DNA of 64,000 nt from NCBI RefSeq assembly GCF_012911845.1, contig NZ_JAAXCU010000045.1, positions 1-64,000 on the forward strand, given 5' to 3'. The position numbers were made by a program, and so were the translations under genes. This DNA comes from Bacillus sp. RO2. GTDB lineage: Bacteria > Bacillota > Bacilli > Bacillales > Bacillaceae_I. Below the pieces are notes generated by a model. The model was not told the origin of the DNA. It saw only the letters and a list, made by a program, of their open reading frames with translations, and did not search any database. Below are positions 54,385 to 62,421 of this stretch, piece after piece (within the stretch, counting starts at the first letter, position 1; each line of letters begins with the position of its first letter).

Positions 54385-55299
54385 ATGGCAAATAACGAAG
54401 GTAAATATAATATTAAGGCAGCATCCAAAATGCTGGGTATCCAACCGGGTACATTACGGGCATGGGAAAGAAGATATCAGATTATTGCACCCGTAAGGAA
54501 CGAATCTGGGCATCGCTTATACACAGAAGAGCATATTAAAATACTCAAATGGTTAATTCAGAGGGTAAATAAAGGGTTTACCATCAGTCAAGCTGTTTCA
54601 CTATTTGAAAAAAACAATCAGGCTCTTTTGGAATCAGATTCCCCACATCATACGGATAAAGAAGATTTATCTACTGATTTGCTAAACCAGTTGCTAGAAG
54701 CTCTTTTAGAGTTTAATGAAGGTCAAGCGCACGAATTAATGGATAAAATATTTAGCTTATATTCTGTAGAAAAAGTTTTGATAGATATTTTGGGGACTCT
54801 GCTCGTGAAGGTTGGTGACATGTGGGAGAATGATGAGATATCAAGCGCCCATGAACACTTTGCGTCTGCATTTTTACGTTCTCGAATAGGAATGATTCTT
54901 CATGGATTACCTGTTAATGGGTTCCTGCCTAAAACCGTCTCAGTGTGCGGACCAGGAGAATGGCATGAGCTTGGTTTACTAATCTATACTTTGTTTGTAC
55001 GTAGAAAAGGGTTTGAAACAATATATTTAGGTACAAGTATTGCCGATGATGATATACATGTTGTTCTAAAAGAAGTACAACCTAAGTTTCTATTCCTATC
55101 ATGTACACTCTCCATAAATCTGCCAAAAACATTAGAGTTAGTGACGTCACTTAAAGAACAATATCCGGAGTTGATTATTGGTTTGGGTGGCACAGCTGTG
55201 GATAAAATGCCTGAAAATAAAAAAAGCCAATACCATGAACATTTAATTGGAAATTCAATGAAAGAATGGGAAAATTGGCTGAGATTAAGAATGAACTGA
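54385..55299 (+). CDS. MerR-family regulator with cobalamin-binding domain (CarH/LitR-like)
   Basis: This 304-residue regulator has an N-terminal MerR helix-turn-helix (KYNIKAASKMLGIQPGTLRAWERRY, about 7-31; HRLYTEEHIKILKWL, 43-57), a four-helix B12-cap domain (about 95-175) and a Rossmann B12-binding domain (about 184-304). W147, E157 and H158 align in spacing with W131, E141 and H142 of Thermus CarH, and H194 in GEWHELG occupies the lower-ligand (H177) position. The residue after W147 is Glu where CarH has H132. It is probably a B12-dependent, possibly light-responsive, repressor. ATG 54385 follows AAAGGGAT. It is not present here in B. subtilis. Confidence 0.88.
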   Translation: MANNEGKYNIKAASKMLGIQPGTLRAWERRYQIIAPVRNESGHRLYTEEHIKILKWLIQRVNKGFTISQAVSLFEKNNQALLESDSPHHTDKEDLSTDLLNQLLEALLEFNEGQAHELMDKIFSLYSVEKVLIDILGTLLVKVGDMWENDEISSAHEHFASAFLRSRIGMILHGLPVNGFLPKTVSVCGPGEWHELGLLIYTLFVRRKGFETIYLGTSIADDDIHVVLKEVQPKFLFLSCTLSINLPKTLELVTSLKEQYPELIIGLGGTAVDKMPENKKSQYHEHLIGNSMKEWENWLRLRMN

Positions 55300-55398
55300 T
55301 TTCATCCCCAACAATAACAATTACTCACGAACCAACTTACACCTTTTATCATAAAATGTAAGAAGTTCAATGGTGTTAAAGGTTGGGAGGAGTCTTTC

Positions 55399-55986
55399 AT
55401 GCGGCTGGAACGTTTAAACTACAACAAGATAAAGATATTCCTCACATTTGATGACTTGGAAGACCGCGGGTTAACAAAAGAGGATCTATGGAAAGATTCG
55501 CAAAAGGTTCATCAGCTGTTTCGAGACATGATTGATGAAGCTAGTGCGGAGCTGGGTTTTGAAGTGAGCGGATCATTGAATGTAGAAGTATACGCTCTTC
55601 AAGCTCAGGGAATGGTGGTTATCGTAACATCAACAGAACATGAAGAATTAGAAGAAGAGTTCAATGATGATTATATAGAGATGCAAGTGACAGTAGATGA
55701 ATGCCAAGAGTTATTTTATGTGTTCCAATCGTTCGACCACTTAATTGATTTAGCCAAAAGGCTGCGAGGCCTCAACATAAATGGCGGTACCATTTATTCT
55801 CATGAGCAAATGTTCTATCTTCTGCTGGATGAAGATGTTGATACTGATTGGGATATTGACACCTTAATCGCACTTTTGTCTGAATACGGCACACCATCGA
55901 CCATGACGATACATCGAATTGAAGAGTATGGAAAGTTAATAATGAAACATTCCGCTATAAAGCAAATTAATACGTATTTTAATTAG
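55399..55986 (+). CDS. mecB: Adaptor protein MecB (YpbH, MecA paralog)
   Basis: This ClpC adaptor targets proteins to ClpCP and takes part in competence and sporulation control. The 195-residue protein has the MecA N-terminal substrate-binding domain (MRLERLNYNKIKIFLTFDDL at the start), an acidic linker (about 85-100) and the C-terminal ClpC-binding domain. Length and position before gudB match YpbH rather than the longer MecA. GGGAGGAG precedes the ATG. Confidence 0.9.
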   Translation: MRLERLNYNKIKIFLTFDDLEDRGLTKEDLWKDSQKVHQLFRDMIDEASAELGFEVSGSLNVEVYALQAQGMVVIVTSTEHEELEEEFNDDYIEMQVTVDECQELFYVFQSFDHLIDLAKRLRGLNINGGTIYSHEQMFYLLLDEDVDTDWDIDTLIALLSEYGTPSTMTIHRIEEYGKLIMKHSAIKQINTYFN

Positions 55987-55990
55987 AAAA

Positions 55991-56028
55991 CAGCCTATTC
56001 TACATATATAAATTTGTAGTGTAGGCTG
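55991..56028. terminator. Interrupted hairpin after mecB
   Basis: CAGCCTA (55991-55997) with TAGGCTG (56022-56028), and CTACA with TGTAG inside, form a long stem. No T run follows, so termination strength is doubtful. Confidence 0.5.
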
Positions 56029-56056
56029 TAAGTATTTTCAGATATTTCTTACGTTT

Positions 56057-56127
56057 TGTAATCGGTTTCATTTTTTTAATAAAAGTTTATTTTCTATCTT
56101 TGCATAAGTTCAAGTAAGGTGTATACT
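56057..56127 (+). promoter_or_regulatory. gudB promoter with upstream cre-like site
   Basis: TTGCAT (56100-56105) and TATACT (56122-56127) are 16 bp apart. About 30 bp upstream, the complement of 56057-56070 reads TGAAACCGATTACA, matching the cre consensus at 12 of 14 positions. CcpA control is known for rocG but not for gudB in B. subtilis, so this is an inference. Confidence 0.5.
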
Positions 56128-56187
56128 ATGTCATGAAGATGGACTTTTTTCAATCTTATTATGTGAGACAATCTAGGAGGTTTACTT

Positions 56188-57468
56188 ATGGTAGCCGAGA
56201 AAAGCAATGATAAAAAAAGTACTAACGAAGATAAGTTAGATGTATTAAAATCGACACAAGTTGTTATACATAAAGCGTTAGAGAGGCTAGGCTATCCCGA
56301 AGAAGTTTATGAATTATTAAAAGAACCTATGCGTATGCTTACGGTAAAAATCCCTGTTCGTATGGATGACGGATCAGTGAAGATCTTTACTGGATATCGC
56401 GCACAACATAATGATGCAGTTGGTCCAACTAAAGGTGGAATCCGTTTCCATCCAAATGTCTCTGAAAAAGAAGTTAAAGCACTATCCATCTGGATGAGTT
56501 TGAAATGTGGTATTGTGGACCTTCCTTATGGTGGAGGTAAAGGCGGGATTGTCTGTGATCCCCGTGAGATGTCATTTAGAGAACTAGAAAGATTAAGCCG
56601 TGGCTACGTTCGTGCAATCAGTCAGATTGTAGGACCGACAAAAGATATTCCTGCTCCAGACGTTTTTACGAATTCTCAGATTATGGCTTGGATGATGGAT
56701 GAATATAGCAGAATAGATGAATTCAACTCACCTGGATTCATCACAGGAAAACCTTTAGTGTTAGGTGGTTCCCACGGTCGTGAATCAGCTACTGCAAAAG
56801 GTGTTACCATCTGCATTCGTGAAGCAGCGAAGAAAAAAGGAATTAACATTGAAGGTGCTCGTGTTGTTGTACAAGGGTTTGGTAATGCAGGTAGTTATCT
56901 TTCCAAGTTCATGCATGACGCAGGAGCGAAGGTTGTAGGTATTTCTGATGCTTACGGTGGGCTGTATGATCCAAATGGTCTGGACATTGACTATTTATTA
57001 GATCGTCGTGACAGTTTCGGAACGGTGACAAAACTTTTCAATAACACTATTACGAACAAGGAATTGCTTGAGCTTGAATGTGATATTTTAGTTCCGGCAG
57101 CCATTGAAAACCAAATTACGGAAGAGAACGCACACAATATACGTGCTAAAATCGTGGTAGAAGCAGCCAATGGCCCTACAACGATTGAAGGTACGCAAAT
57201 TCTAACAGACCGTGGCATACTGCTTGTTCCAGATGTACTTGCAAGTGCAGGCGGTGTGACTGTCTCCTACTTCGAATGGGTACAAAATAATCAAGGCTAC
57301 TACTGGACGGAAGAAGAAGTAGAAGAAAAGCTTGAAAAAGTAATGGTTAAATCATTCAATAATGTGTATGAAACTTCACAAAGCCGCCGTGTAGATATGC
57401 GATTATCTGCTTATATGGTCGGTGCTCGTAAAATGGCCGAAGCATCCCGCTTTAGAGGCTGGATTTAA
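56188..57468 (+). CDS. gudB: NAD-specific glutamate dehydrogenase GudB
   Basis: GudB oxidises glutamate to 2-oxoglutarate and ammonia. The 426-residue protein has the active-site segment MSLKCGIVDLPYGGGKGGI (catalytic lysine in GGGKGG), GPTKDIPAPDVFTN, and an NAD fold with VQGFGNAGSYLSKF. The region EKEVKALSIWM has a single VKA, so it lacks the 9-bp duplication that inactivates gudB in laboratory B. subtilis and should be active. CTAGGAGG precedes the ATG. Confidence 0.96.
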   Translation: MVAEKSNDKKSTNEDKLDVLKSTQVVIHKALERLGYPEEVYELLKEPMRMLTVKIPVRMDDGSVKIFTGYRAQHNDAVGPTKGGIRFHPNVSEKEVKALSIWMSLKCGIVDLPYGGGKGGIVCDPREMSFRELERLSRGYVRAISQIVGPTKDIPAPDVFTNSQIMAWMMDEYSRIDEFNSPGFITGKPLVLGGSHGRESATAKGVTICIREAAKKKGINIEGARVVVQGFGNAGSYLSKFMHDAGAKVVGISDAYGGLYDPNGLDIDYLLDRRDSFGTVTKLFNNTITNKELLELECDILVPAAIENQITEENAHNIRAKIVVEAANGPTTIEGTQILTDRGILLVPDVLASAGGVTVSYFEWVQNNQGYYWTEEEVEEKLEKVMVKSFNNVYETSQSRRVDMRLSAYMVGARKMAEASRFRGWI

Positions 57469-57487
57469 TATTTGCTTAAGCATTCAC

Positions 57488-57516
57488 AATCCCCTATCAT
57501 ATAATGATGGGGGATT
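57488..57516 (+). terminator. Terminator of gudB
   Basis: AATCCCC-TATCAT and ATGAT-GGGGGATT form a long stem, followed by TTCC. Confidence 0.75.
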
Positions 57517-57544
57517 TTCCAATTGAGTAAGTAAAAGAAGAATC

Positions 57545-57960
57545 CTTGTTGATCGGAGTGGAAGGCTCGAAGACTCCTCGAAAATGCTATCGCAATTTCT
57601 TCGTGCGATGTATCGTTGTCGAAGTATTCCTTGTCCTGCGGGAGGAAGGGACAGGGGAGAACCCGCAGGCGAAGCTAGGCCACTGAAAAACTGAAATTTT
57701 ATGTTCTAGTAATCTTAGCTGTAGATTGGAGCAAAAGGCGAAGACTCCTGAGGGAGATAGCGGTAGCTTGAGACCCCGCAGTGGAGCGAGGAGGCTCAAG
57801 CACCGCCCCTAGGAAAGCGAAGCCGTTTGCGGAAATCAACAGCGGTTTTCCAATCAGCAACCTTAATTCAAATAGTTTTTCAGTGGCCTCGGCGAAGCGA
57901 AGGAGGCTCCCGGACCGCCCGCGGAAAGCGAAGAGCCTGCAACGGAGATCAACAAAGTTA
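57545..57960 (+). repeat. Cluster of dispersed intergenic repeats (copy I, at least three parts)
   Basis: The first part (about 57545-57690) includes the nested block with AAAATGCTATCGCAATTTC and TTCGTGCGATG. A full copy follows (about 57715-57848, GGAGCAAAAGGCGAAGACTC to GCGGAAATCAACAGCGG). A short divergent copy ends the run (57880-57955, CGGCGAAGCGAAGGAGGCTC to GGAGATCAACAAAG). GGCCACTGAAAAACTGA flanks the middle copy, as it does copy B. Together they fill the gudB-ypdA gap. Confidence 0.8.
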
Positions 57961-58001
57961 TAATAGATCCCCTGAATTTAAGAATACGGAGTTGAACAAC
58001 G

Positions 58002-58967
58002 GTGATAAACAGAGATGCCATCATTGTCGGCGGTGGTCCATGCGGACTGGCAGCAGCCATTGCACTTAAAGATGCAGGACTATCCCCGCTTGTCATAGAA
58101 AAAGGAAACATTGTTAATGCCATATACAATTACCCAACACACCAAACATTTTTCAGTTCAAGTGAGAAGCTGGAAATTGGAGAAGTACCATTTATTACGG
58201 AAAATAGAAAACCCGTCAGAATACAAGCACTGACTTACTATCGGGAAGTAGTGAAAAGGAAAAAAATTGAAGTGAATGCTTTTGAATTGGTAGAGCATGT
58301 GGAAAAAGTGGAGGACGGTTCATTTATTGTACATACATCGAAACAATCCTATTCCACAAAGTATGTCATCATAGCAACAGGCTATTATGATAATCACAAT
58401 AAACTAGATGTGCCTGGAGCTGACTTAAATAAAGTGTCGCATTACTTTAAGGAGGGACATCCTTATTTCGATAAACATGTCGCTGTCATTGGAGGGAAGA
58501 ACTCGAGTGTCGATGCTGCATTGGAATTAGTGAAAGCAGATGCACATGTAACCGTCATCTACCGAGGAGAGACGTATTCGCAGAGTGTGAAACCTTGGAT
58601 TCTTCCTGAATTTGACGCGTTAGTACGTAATGGGACCATCCGCATGGAGTTTGAGTCAAACGTAACTAGAATTACAGAGAAAGAGATTTCATTTGTTAAT
58701 AAAGCTGGTGAGGAGCAAACGTTATATAATGATCACGTGTTTGCTATGATTGGTTATCATCCAGACCATTCTTTCTTAACTAAGATGGGCGTTGGGATTG
58801 ATGAAGAGACAGGACGTCCAACTTTTAATGAAGAAACAATGGAAACAAACGTTTCTGGAATTTTCATTGCAGGTGTCATTGCAGCAGGTAATAATGCCAA
58901 CGAGATCTTTATCGAAAACGGACGTTTTCATGGCGGGATGATAGCGGAAAGGATTAAAAGGCGCTAG
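58002..58967 (+). CDS. ypdA: YpdA-type FAD/NADPH oxidoreductase (putative bacillithiol disulfide reductase)
   Basis: This 321-residue two-dinucleotide-binding flavoprotein has FAD motif IIVGGGPCGLAAAIAL (8-23), NADPH motif VAVIGGKNSSVDAALEL (about 160-176) and a C-terminal GIFIAGVIAAG FAD contact. It has no CxxC redox pair, unlike thioredoxin reductase, as is typical for YpdA, which is reported to reduce bacillithiol disulfide. The start is GTG 58002 with CGGAG about 10 bp upstream, very close to the repeat cluster. Confidence 0.93.
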   Translation: MINRDAIIVGGGPCGLAAAIALKDAGLSPLVIEKGNIVNAIYNYPTHQTFFSSSEKLEIGEVPFITENRKPVRIQALTYYREVVKRKKIEVNAFELVEHVEKVEDGSFIVHTSKQSYSTKYVIIATGYYDNHNKLDVPGADLNKVSHYFKEGHPYFDKHVAVIGGKNSSVDAALELVKADAHVTVIYRGETYSQSVKPWILPEFDALVRNGTIRMEFESNVTRITEKEISFVNKAGEEQTLYNDHVFAMIGYHPDHSFLTKMGVGIDEETGRPTFNEETMETNVSGIFIAGVIAAGNNANEIFIENGRFHGGMIAERIKRR

Positions 58968-58990
58968 TAGGTTTGATATTTTTGTTAGTG

Positions 58991-59027
58991 GGTTTGATTT
59001 GGGGCTATCTAAACCCCAAATCAAACC
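58991..59027. terminator. Perfect 14-bp-stem hairpin after ypdA, without T run
   Basis: GGTTTGATTTGGGG (58991-59004) and CCCCAAATCAAACC (59014-59027) are perfectly complementary around CTATCTAAA. It is the strongest hairpin in the gap, but neither side has a T run. It ends 15 bp before the tandem array. Confidence 0.6.
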
Positions 59028-59041
59028 AGTGTTCGTGAAAC

Positions 59042-59416
59042 GGAAGTAGAGAGTGCCTCTCACCGCCCGAAACGGGTCTCCTATACAAAAAACGGTAGTA
59101 GAGAGAGTGTCTCACCGCCCGAAACGGGTCTTCTATTCAGAAAACGGTAGTAGATAGAGTGTCTCAACGCCCGAACCGGGTCTCCTATTCAGAAAACGGT
59201 AAGAGAAAGGGCGTCTCTTCGCCCAAAACGCGTGTCAGATCCCAAAAACGGTAAGAGAGAGGCCTTCTCAACGCCCGAAACGCGTTTCAAATTCAGAAAA
59301 CGGTAAGAGAAAGGGCGTCTCTTCGCCCAAAACGCGTGTCAAATCCCGAAAACGGTAAGAGAGAGTGCATCTCAACGCCCGAAACGCGTTTTAAATTCAT
59401 AAAACGGTAATAGACC
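59042..59416 (+). repeat. 52-bp tandem repeat array 4 (about 7 units and a partial)
   Basis: Units start at 59042, 59094, 59146, 59198, 59250, 59302, 59354 and 59406 (partial), all exactly 52 bp apart. Heads are GTAGAGAGAGTGTCTCACCG or GTAAGAGAAAGGGCGTCTCT types followed by CGCCCRAAA. Units 4 and 6 match each other, as do 5 and 7, giving a 104-bp higher-order repeat. Tails carry CCCGAAACGGG in the early units and the palindrome GAAACGCGTTTC in unit 5. The array lies between convergent ypdA and ansA. Confidence 0.95.
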
Positions 59417-59428
59417 AAAAAAAACCTC

Positions 59429-60403
59429 TTACCTTAAAAACAACTCCTGCAGTTTATCAGGGTTATTCGTGCTTTCTAATGCGACCATAAGTTTAATTCG
59501 TGCTTTTTGTCCGTTAAGACCATTAGAGAATATAACCCCAAGTTCTTTTAACCTGCGGCCGCCACCTTCATAGCCATAAATATCCTGGACTATACCGTTG
59601 AAGCAACGTGATACCATTACAACAGGAATGTTTGCCTCCCGTAAGGACTTGATTCCTTCCACAGCCATTGGAGGAATATTACCTTGTCCTAATGCTTCTA
59701 AGATCACCCCGTCCACATTCATATCTTTTAACGCATGAAAAATACTTGAATCCATTCCTGCATATGCTTTCAAAAGCATGACGTTTTTCGTAACGGAATC
59801 CACTTGGTATTTGTCTTCGGAAACAGGTGAGTGGTGGAAGAATGCTCCTCGCTTTGTCACAATTCCTATTGGACCATACTGTGGACTTTGAAAGGTTGCA
59901 ATATTAGAGGTGTGCGTCTTTGTAACGTTTTTAGCTGTATGAACTTCATCATTCAACACAACAAGTACCCCTTTATTTTTAGCTTCTTCACTTGCTGCGA
60001 CTTTTACAGAAGAAAGGAGATTGTAAGGCCCGTCAGAACCAATTTCATTGCTTGAACGCATTGCTCCTGTCAGAACTATTGGGACCCGTGTCTGAACCGT
60101 TAAATCAAGGAAAAAGGCGGTCTCTTCTAAAGTATCTGTTCCGTGTGTGACTACTAAACCTTCGATACCTTGCTCCATGACTTGTTGATCAATAAATTTT
60201 GAAAGCATAAGCATGTGTTTTGATGTGATGTGTGGGGAAGGAAGATTGAATAGTTCATGACTTTCTATATCAATATTAGAATCAACAATCAAAGGTATCG
60301 TAGTCAAAGGATTTCTTTCTCCTGGCGATACAGCGCCAGTTCGTTCGTCCTCTGACATCGAGATGGTCCCTCCGGTGTGTATAATCATGATTTTCTTTTT
60401 CAT
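59429..60403 (-). CDS. ansA: Type I L-asparaginase
   Basis: The enzyme hydrolyses asparagine to aspartate and ammonia in the cytoplasm. The 324-residue protein has the nucleophile threonine in IIHTGGTISM (about 6-15), the second catalytic threonine and aspartate in VVTHGTDTLEET (about 85-96) and a C-terminal glycine-rich GYEGGGRRL. There is no signal peptide, so it is type I. ATG 60403 follows GAGGTG by 9 bp on the minus strand. It stands alone, convergent with ypdA. Confidence 0.92.
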   Translation of the reverse strand: MKKKIMIIHTGGTISMSEDERTGAVSPGERNPLTTIPLIVDSNIDIESHELFNLPSPHITSKHMLMLSKFIDQQVMEQGIEGLVVTHGTDTLEETAFFLDLTVQTRVPIVLTGAMRSSNEIGSDGPYNLLSSVKVAASEEAKNKGVLVVLNDEVHTAKNVTKTHTSNIATFQSPQYGPIGIVTKRGAFFHHSPVSEDKYQVDSVTKNVMLLKAYAGMDSSIFHALKDMNVDGVILEALGQGNIPPMAVEGIKSLREANIPVVMVSRCFNGIVQDIYGYEGGGRRLKELGVIFSNGLNGQKARIKLMVALESTNNPDKLQELFLR

Positions 60404-60551
60404 TGTCGTATGCACCTCATTAATTTAGGCTTTCTTTTATTTCTTTATTGCCTTTATTTTACAAACAATTCCCAAAAGTTTAGACATCTTATTTCAATAA
60501 TTACGATAACATGATACGATAAAAAAAAACAGATTGAAACGAGGCTTATTT

Positions 60552-61202
60552 ATGCTGGCAGTTGTGTCCGCCGGGATTGCTCCAGGCTTAGCATTGTTGT
60601 CTTATTTTTATTTAAAGGATACTTTTAAAAAAGAACCAATCACCTATGTATTTAAAATTTTTATGTTTGGGGCTTTACTTGTGTTTCCCCTCATGTTCAT
60701 GCAATATGTTATAGAACTTGAGCTTGGAGTCACATCTCATTTAATAAAGGCATTCCTATTGTCAGGTCTACTAGAAGAGTTTTTTAAATGGTTTATCCTC
60801 ATTTACCTTGTCTATCAAAACCTGCATTTTGATGAGCACTACGATGGAATCGTTTACGGTGTAGCTGTATCACTCGGCTTCGCTACGGCAGAAAATATTC
60901 TCTTCTTGGTTGCAAATGGAGTGGAGCTCGCGTTAGGCAGAGCCATACTTCCTGTATCAAGTCATGCCTTATTCGGCGTTATAATGGGGTACTACCTTGG
61001 AAAAGGGAAATTCAACACAAATATCAAACATAAAAAGATATGCCTTGCATTGTCATTATTGACCCCGATTTTTTTGCACGGTATGTATGACATGATTATC
61101 CTCTCCCAGAAATATTGGGGATTATATATGGTTCCATTTATGGTTTTCCTATGGTGGCTCGGCCTAAGAAAAGTCAAGCTGGCAAATACGGTAGAAATAT
61201 AG
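60552..61202 (+). CDS. prsW: Site-1 protease PrsW for anti-sigma factor RsiW
   Basis: PrsW is a membrane-embedded metalloprotease that cleaves the anti-sigma factor RsiW to activate sigma-W on envelope stress. The 216-residue protein has about seven helices, with the family motifs LLEEFFKWFI (EExxK), SLGFATAENILFL, SSHALFGVIMGYYLG and FLHGMYD. ATG 60552 is 7 bp after GAGG and gives the family N-terminus (SAGIAPGLALLSYFYLKD). Confidence 0.94.
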   Translation: MLAVVSAGIAPGLALLSYFYLKDTFKKEPITYVFKIFMFGALLVFPLMFMQYVIELELGVTSHLIKAFLLSGLLEEFFKWFILIYLVYQNLHFDEHYDGIVYGVAVSLGFATAENILFLVANGVELALGRAILPVSSHALFGVIMGYYLGKGKFNTNIKHKKICLALSLLTPIFLHGMYDMIILSQKYWGLYMVPFMVFLWWLGLRKVKLANTVEI

Positions 61203-61248
61203 TCCGCACAAACGTGAAATTCAAAAACGTTGTGGCGGACTATTTTTT
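61201..61248 (+). terminator. Terminator of prsW
   Basis: AGTCCGC-A-CA-A-ACGT and ACGT-TGTG-GCGGACT form a long interrupted stem, followed by ATTTTTTAT. Confidence 0.85.
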
Positions 61249-61368
61249 ATGAGGGAAATCCATTTTATGGAATACCTCTTTTCTCCAAATGAACCTGTAT
61301 AAAATACCAATATCTACAGAAAATACATTGTAACAATTGTTTAAAGAAGTCAAAGGAGGAAATGTAAG

Positions 61369-62403
61369 GTGAAACGGTTACTGTTAATTTCATGTATGTT
61401 TCTTTTTAGCACATGTATGTTATTTACGATAAATCAAAACTCAGTCAGTGCCTTCTCTGAGCAAATCATTCAAAAAGGTGCGACGGGGAATGATGTTGTC
61501 GAATTGCAAGCACGCCTCCAATATAACGGTTATTACCATGCAAGGATTGATGGTGTATATGGATGGAGCACATATTGGGCGGTGAAAAACTTTCAGCAAG
61601 AATTCGGTTTAGACCAAGTTGATGGGCTTGTAGGGCCTAAAACGAAAGAAATGCTTCATAAATCCACAAAGTTTTATAAAGATTGGGTACATCAACAGAT
61701 AAATTCCGGTAAGAGATTTACCCACTACGGAGGTATGGAACTTAAGTATCAAGTAGAGCCATCTCAGGCGACTGTTGAAAAAGCAAAGCAAGGAGCAACA
61801 AATCAATGGGCAAAGCAAAAAACGCAATATCAAAAACCAGCTCCTGCCCCGCAAAAAGATCAAGGGAAACCTGCTCCTGATCAACAACAGCCAGCTCCGG
61901 GACAGCAACAAGAGCAACCAGCACCCGAGCAACAACAACCTGCGCCACAAGAACAAGCACCGGCACCTGAAGAGCAGCCAGCTCCTGAAGATCAACCTGC
62001 AGAAGATGAAGGGGAAGCACAAAGTGCAACCAATATGCCTGGTGGGTTCTCGGAAAATGATATCCAATTGATGGCGAATGCCGTTTATGGGGAATCACGA
62101 GGTGAACCGTATGAAGGCCAGATCGCGGTAGCGGCCGTTATTTTGAACCGCATTAACTCACCGACTTTCCCGAATACGGTTTCAGGAGTAATCTTCGAAC
62201 CGCTAGCTTTTACAGCCGTTGCAGACGGACAAATATGGCTAACACCAAATGAAACGGCGAAAAGAGCCGTCATCGATGCAATTAACGGAATGGATCCATC
62301 CGAAGGAGCAACCTACTATTTTAATCCCGATACGGCAACAAGTGGTTGGATTTGGGGACGTCCACAAATTAAGCGAATTGGAAAGCACATTTTCTGTGAC
62401 TAA
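61369..62403 (+). CDS. sleB: Spore cortex-lytic enzyme SleB
   Basis: SleB is a lytic transglycosylase that degrades cortex during germination. The 344-residue protein has a signal peptide (1-29), a peptidoglycan-binding domain (about 35-97, GNDVVELQARLQYNGYY), an unusually long Pro/Ala/Gln/Glu-rich linker (about 156-215) and a C-terminal hydrolase_2 domain with catalytic E242 (YGESRGEPYEGQIAVAAVILNR, split: about 240-261). The B. subtilis protein is about 305 residues, so the linker explains the extra length. The start is GTG 61369, 8 bp after AAAGGAGG. It forms an operon with ypeB. Confidence 0.94.
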   Translation: MKRLLLISCMFLFSTCMLFTINQNSVSAFSEQIIQKGATGNDVVELQARLQYNGYYHARIDGVYGWSTYWAVKNFQQEFGLDQVDGLVGPKTKEMLHKSTKFYKDWVHQQINSGKRFTHYGGMELKYQVEPSQATVEKAKQGATNQWAKQKTQYQKPAPAPQKDQGKPAPDQQQPAPGQQQEQPAPEQQQPAPQEQAPAPEEQPAPEDQPAEDEGEAQSATNMPGGFSENDIQLMANAVYGESRGEPYEGQIAVAAVILNRINSPTFPNTVSGVIFEPLAFTAVADGQIWLTPNETAKRAVIDAINGMDPSEGATYYFNPDTATSGWIWGRPQIKRIGKHIFCD

Positions 62404-62421
62404 AAAAGAGGGTGAAGAATT

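Noticed and set aside
56188-57468. Cryptic (inactivated) gudB as in laboratory B. subtilis
   Set aside because: The codons around VKALSIWM show no 9-bp direct duplication and the reading frame is intact.
57781-58129. Small frames in the repeat cluster before ypdA
   Set aside because: They follow the dispersed repeat sequence, change frame between copies and lack start signals.
59042-59416. CRISPR array
   Set aside because: The regular head-tail layout is suggestive, but tails are near copies of each other rather than unique spacers, the unit has no cas genes nearby, and similar arrays differ in tail between loci.
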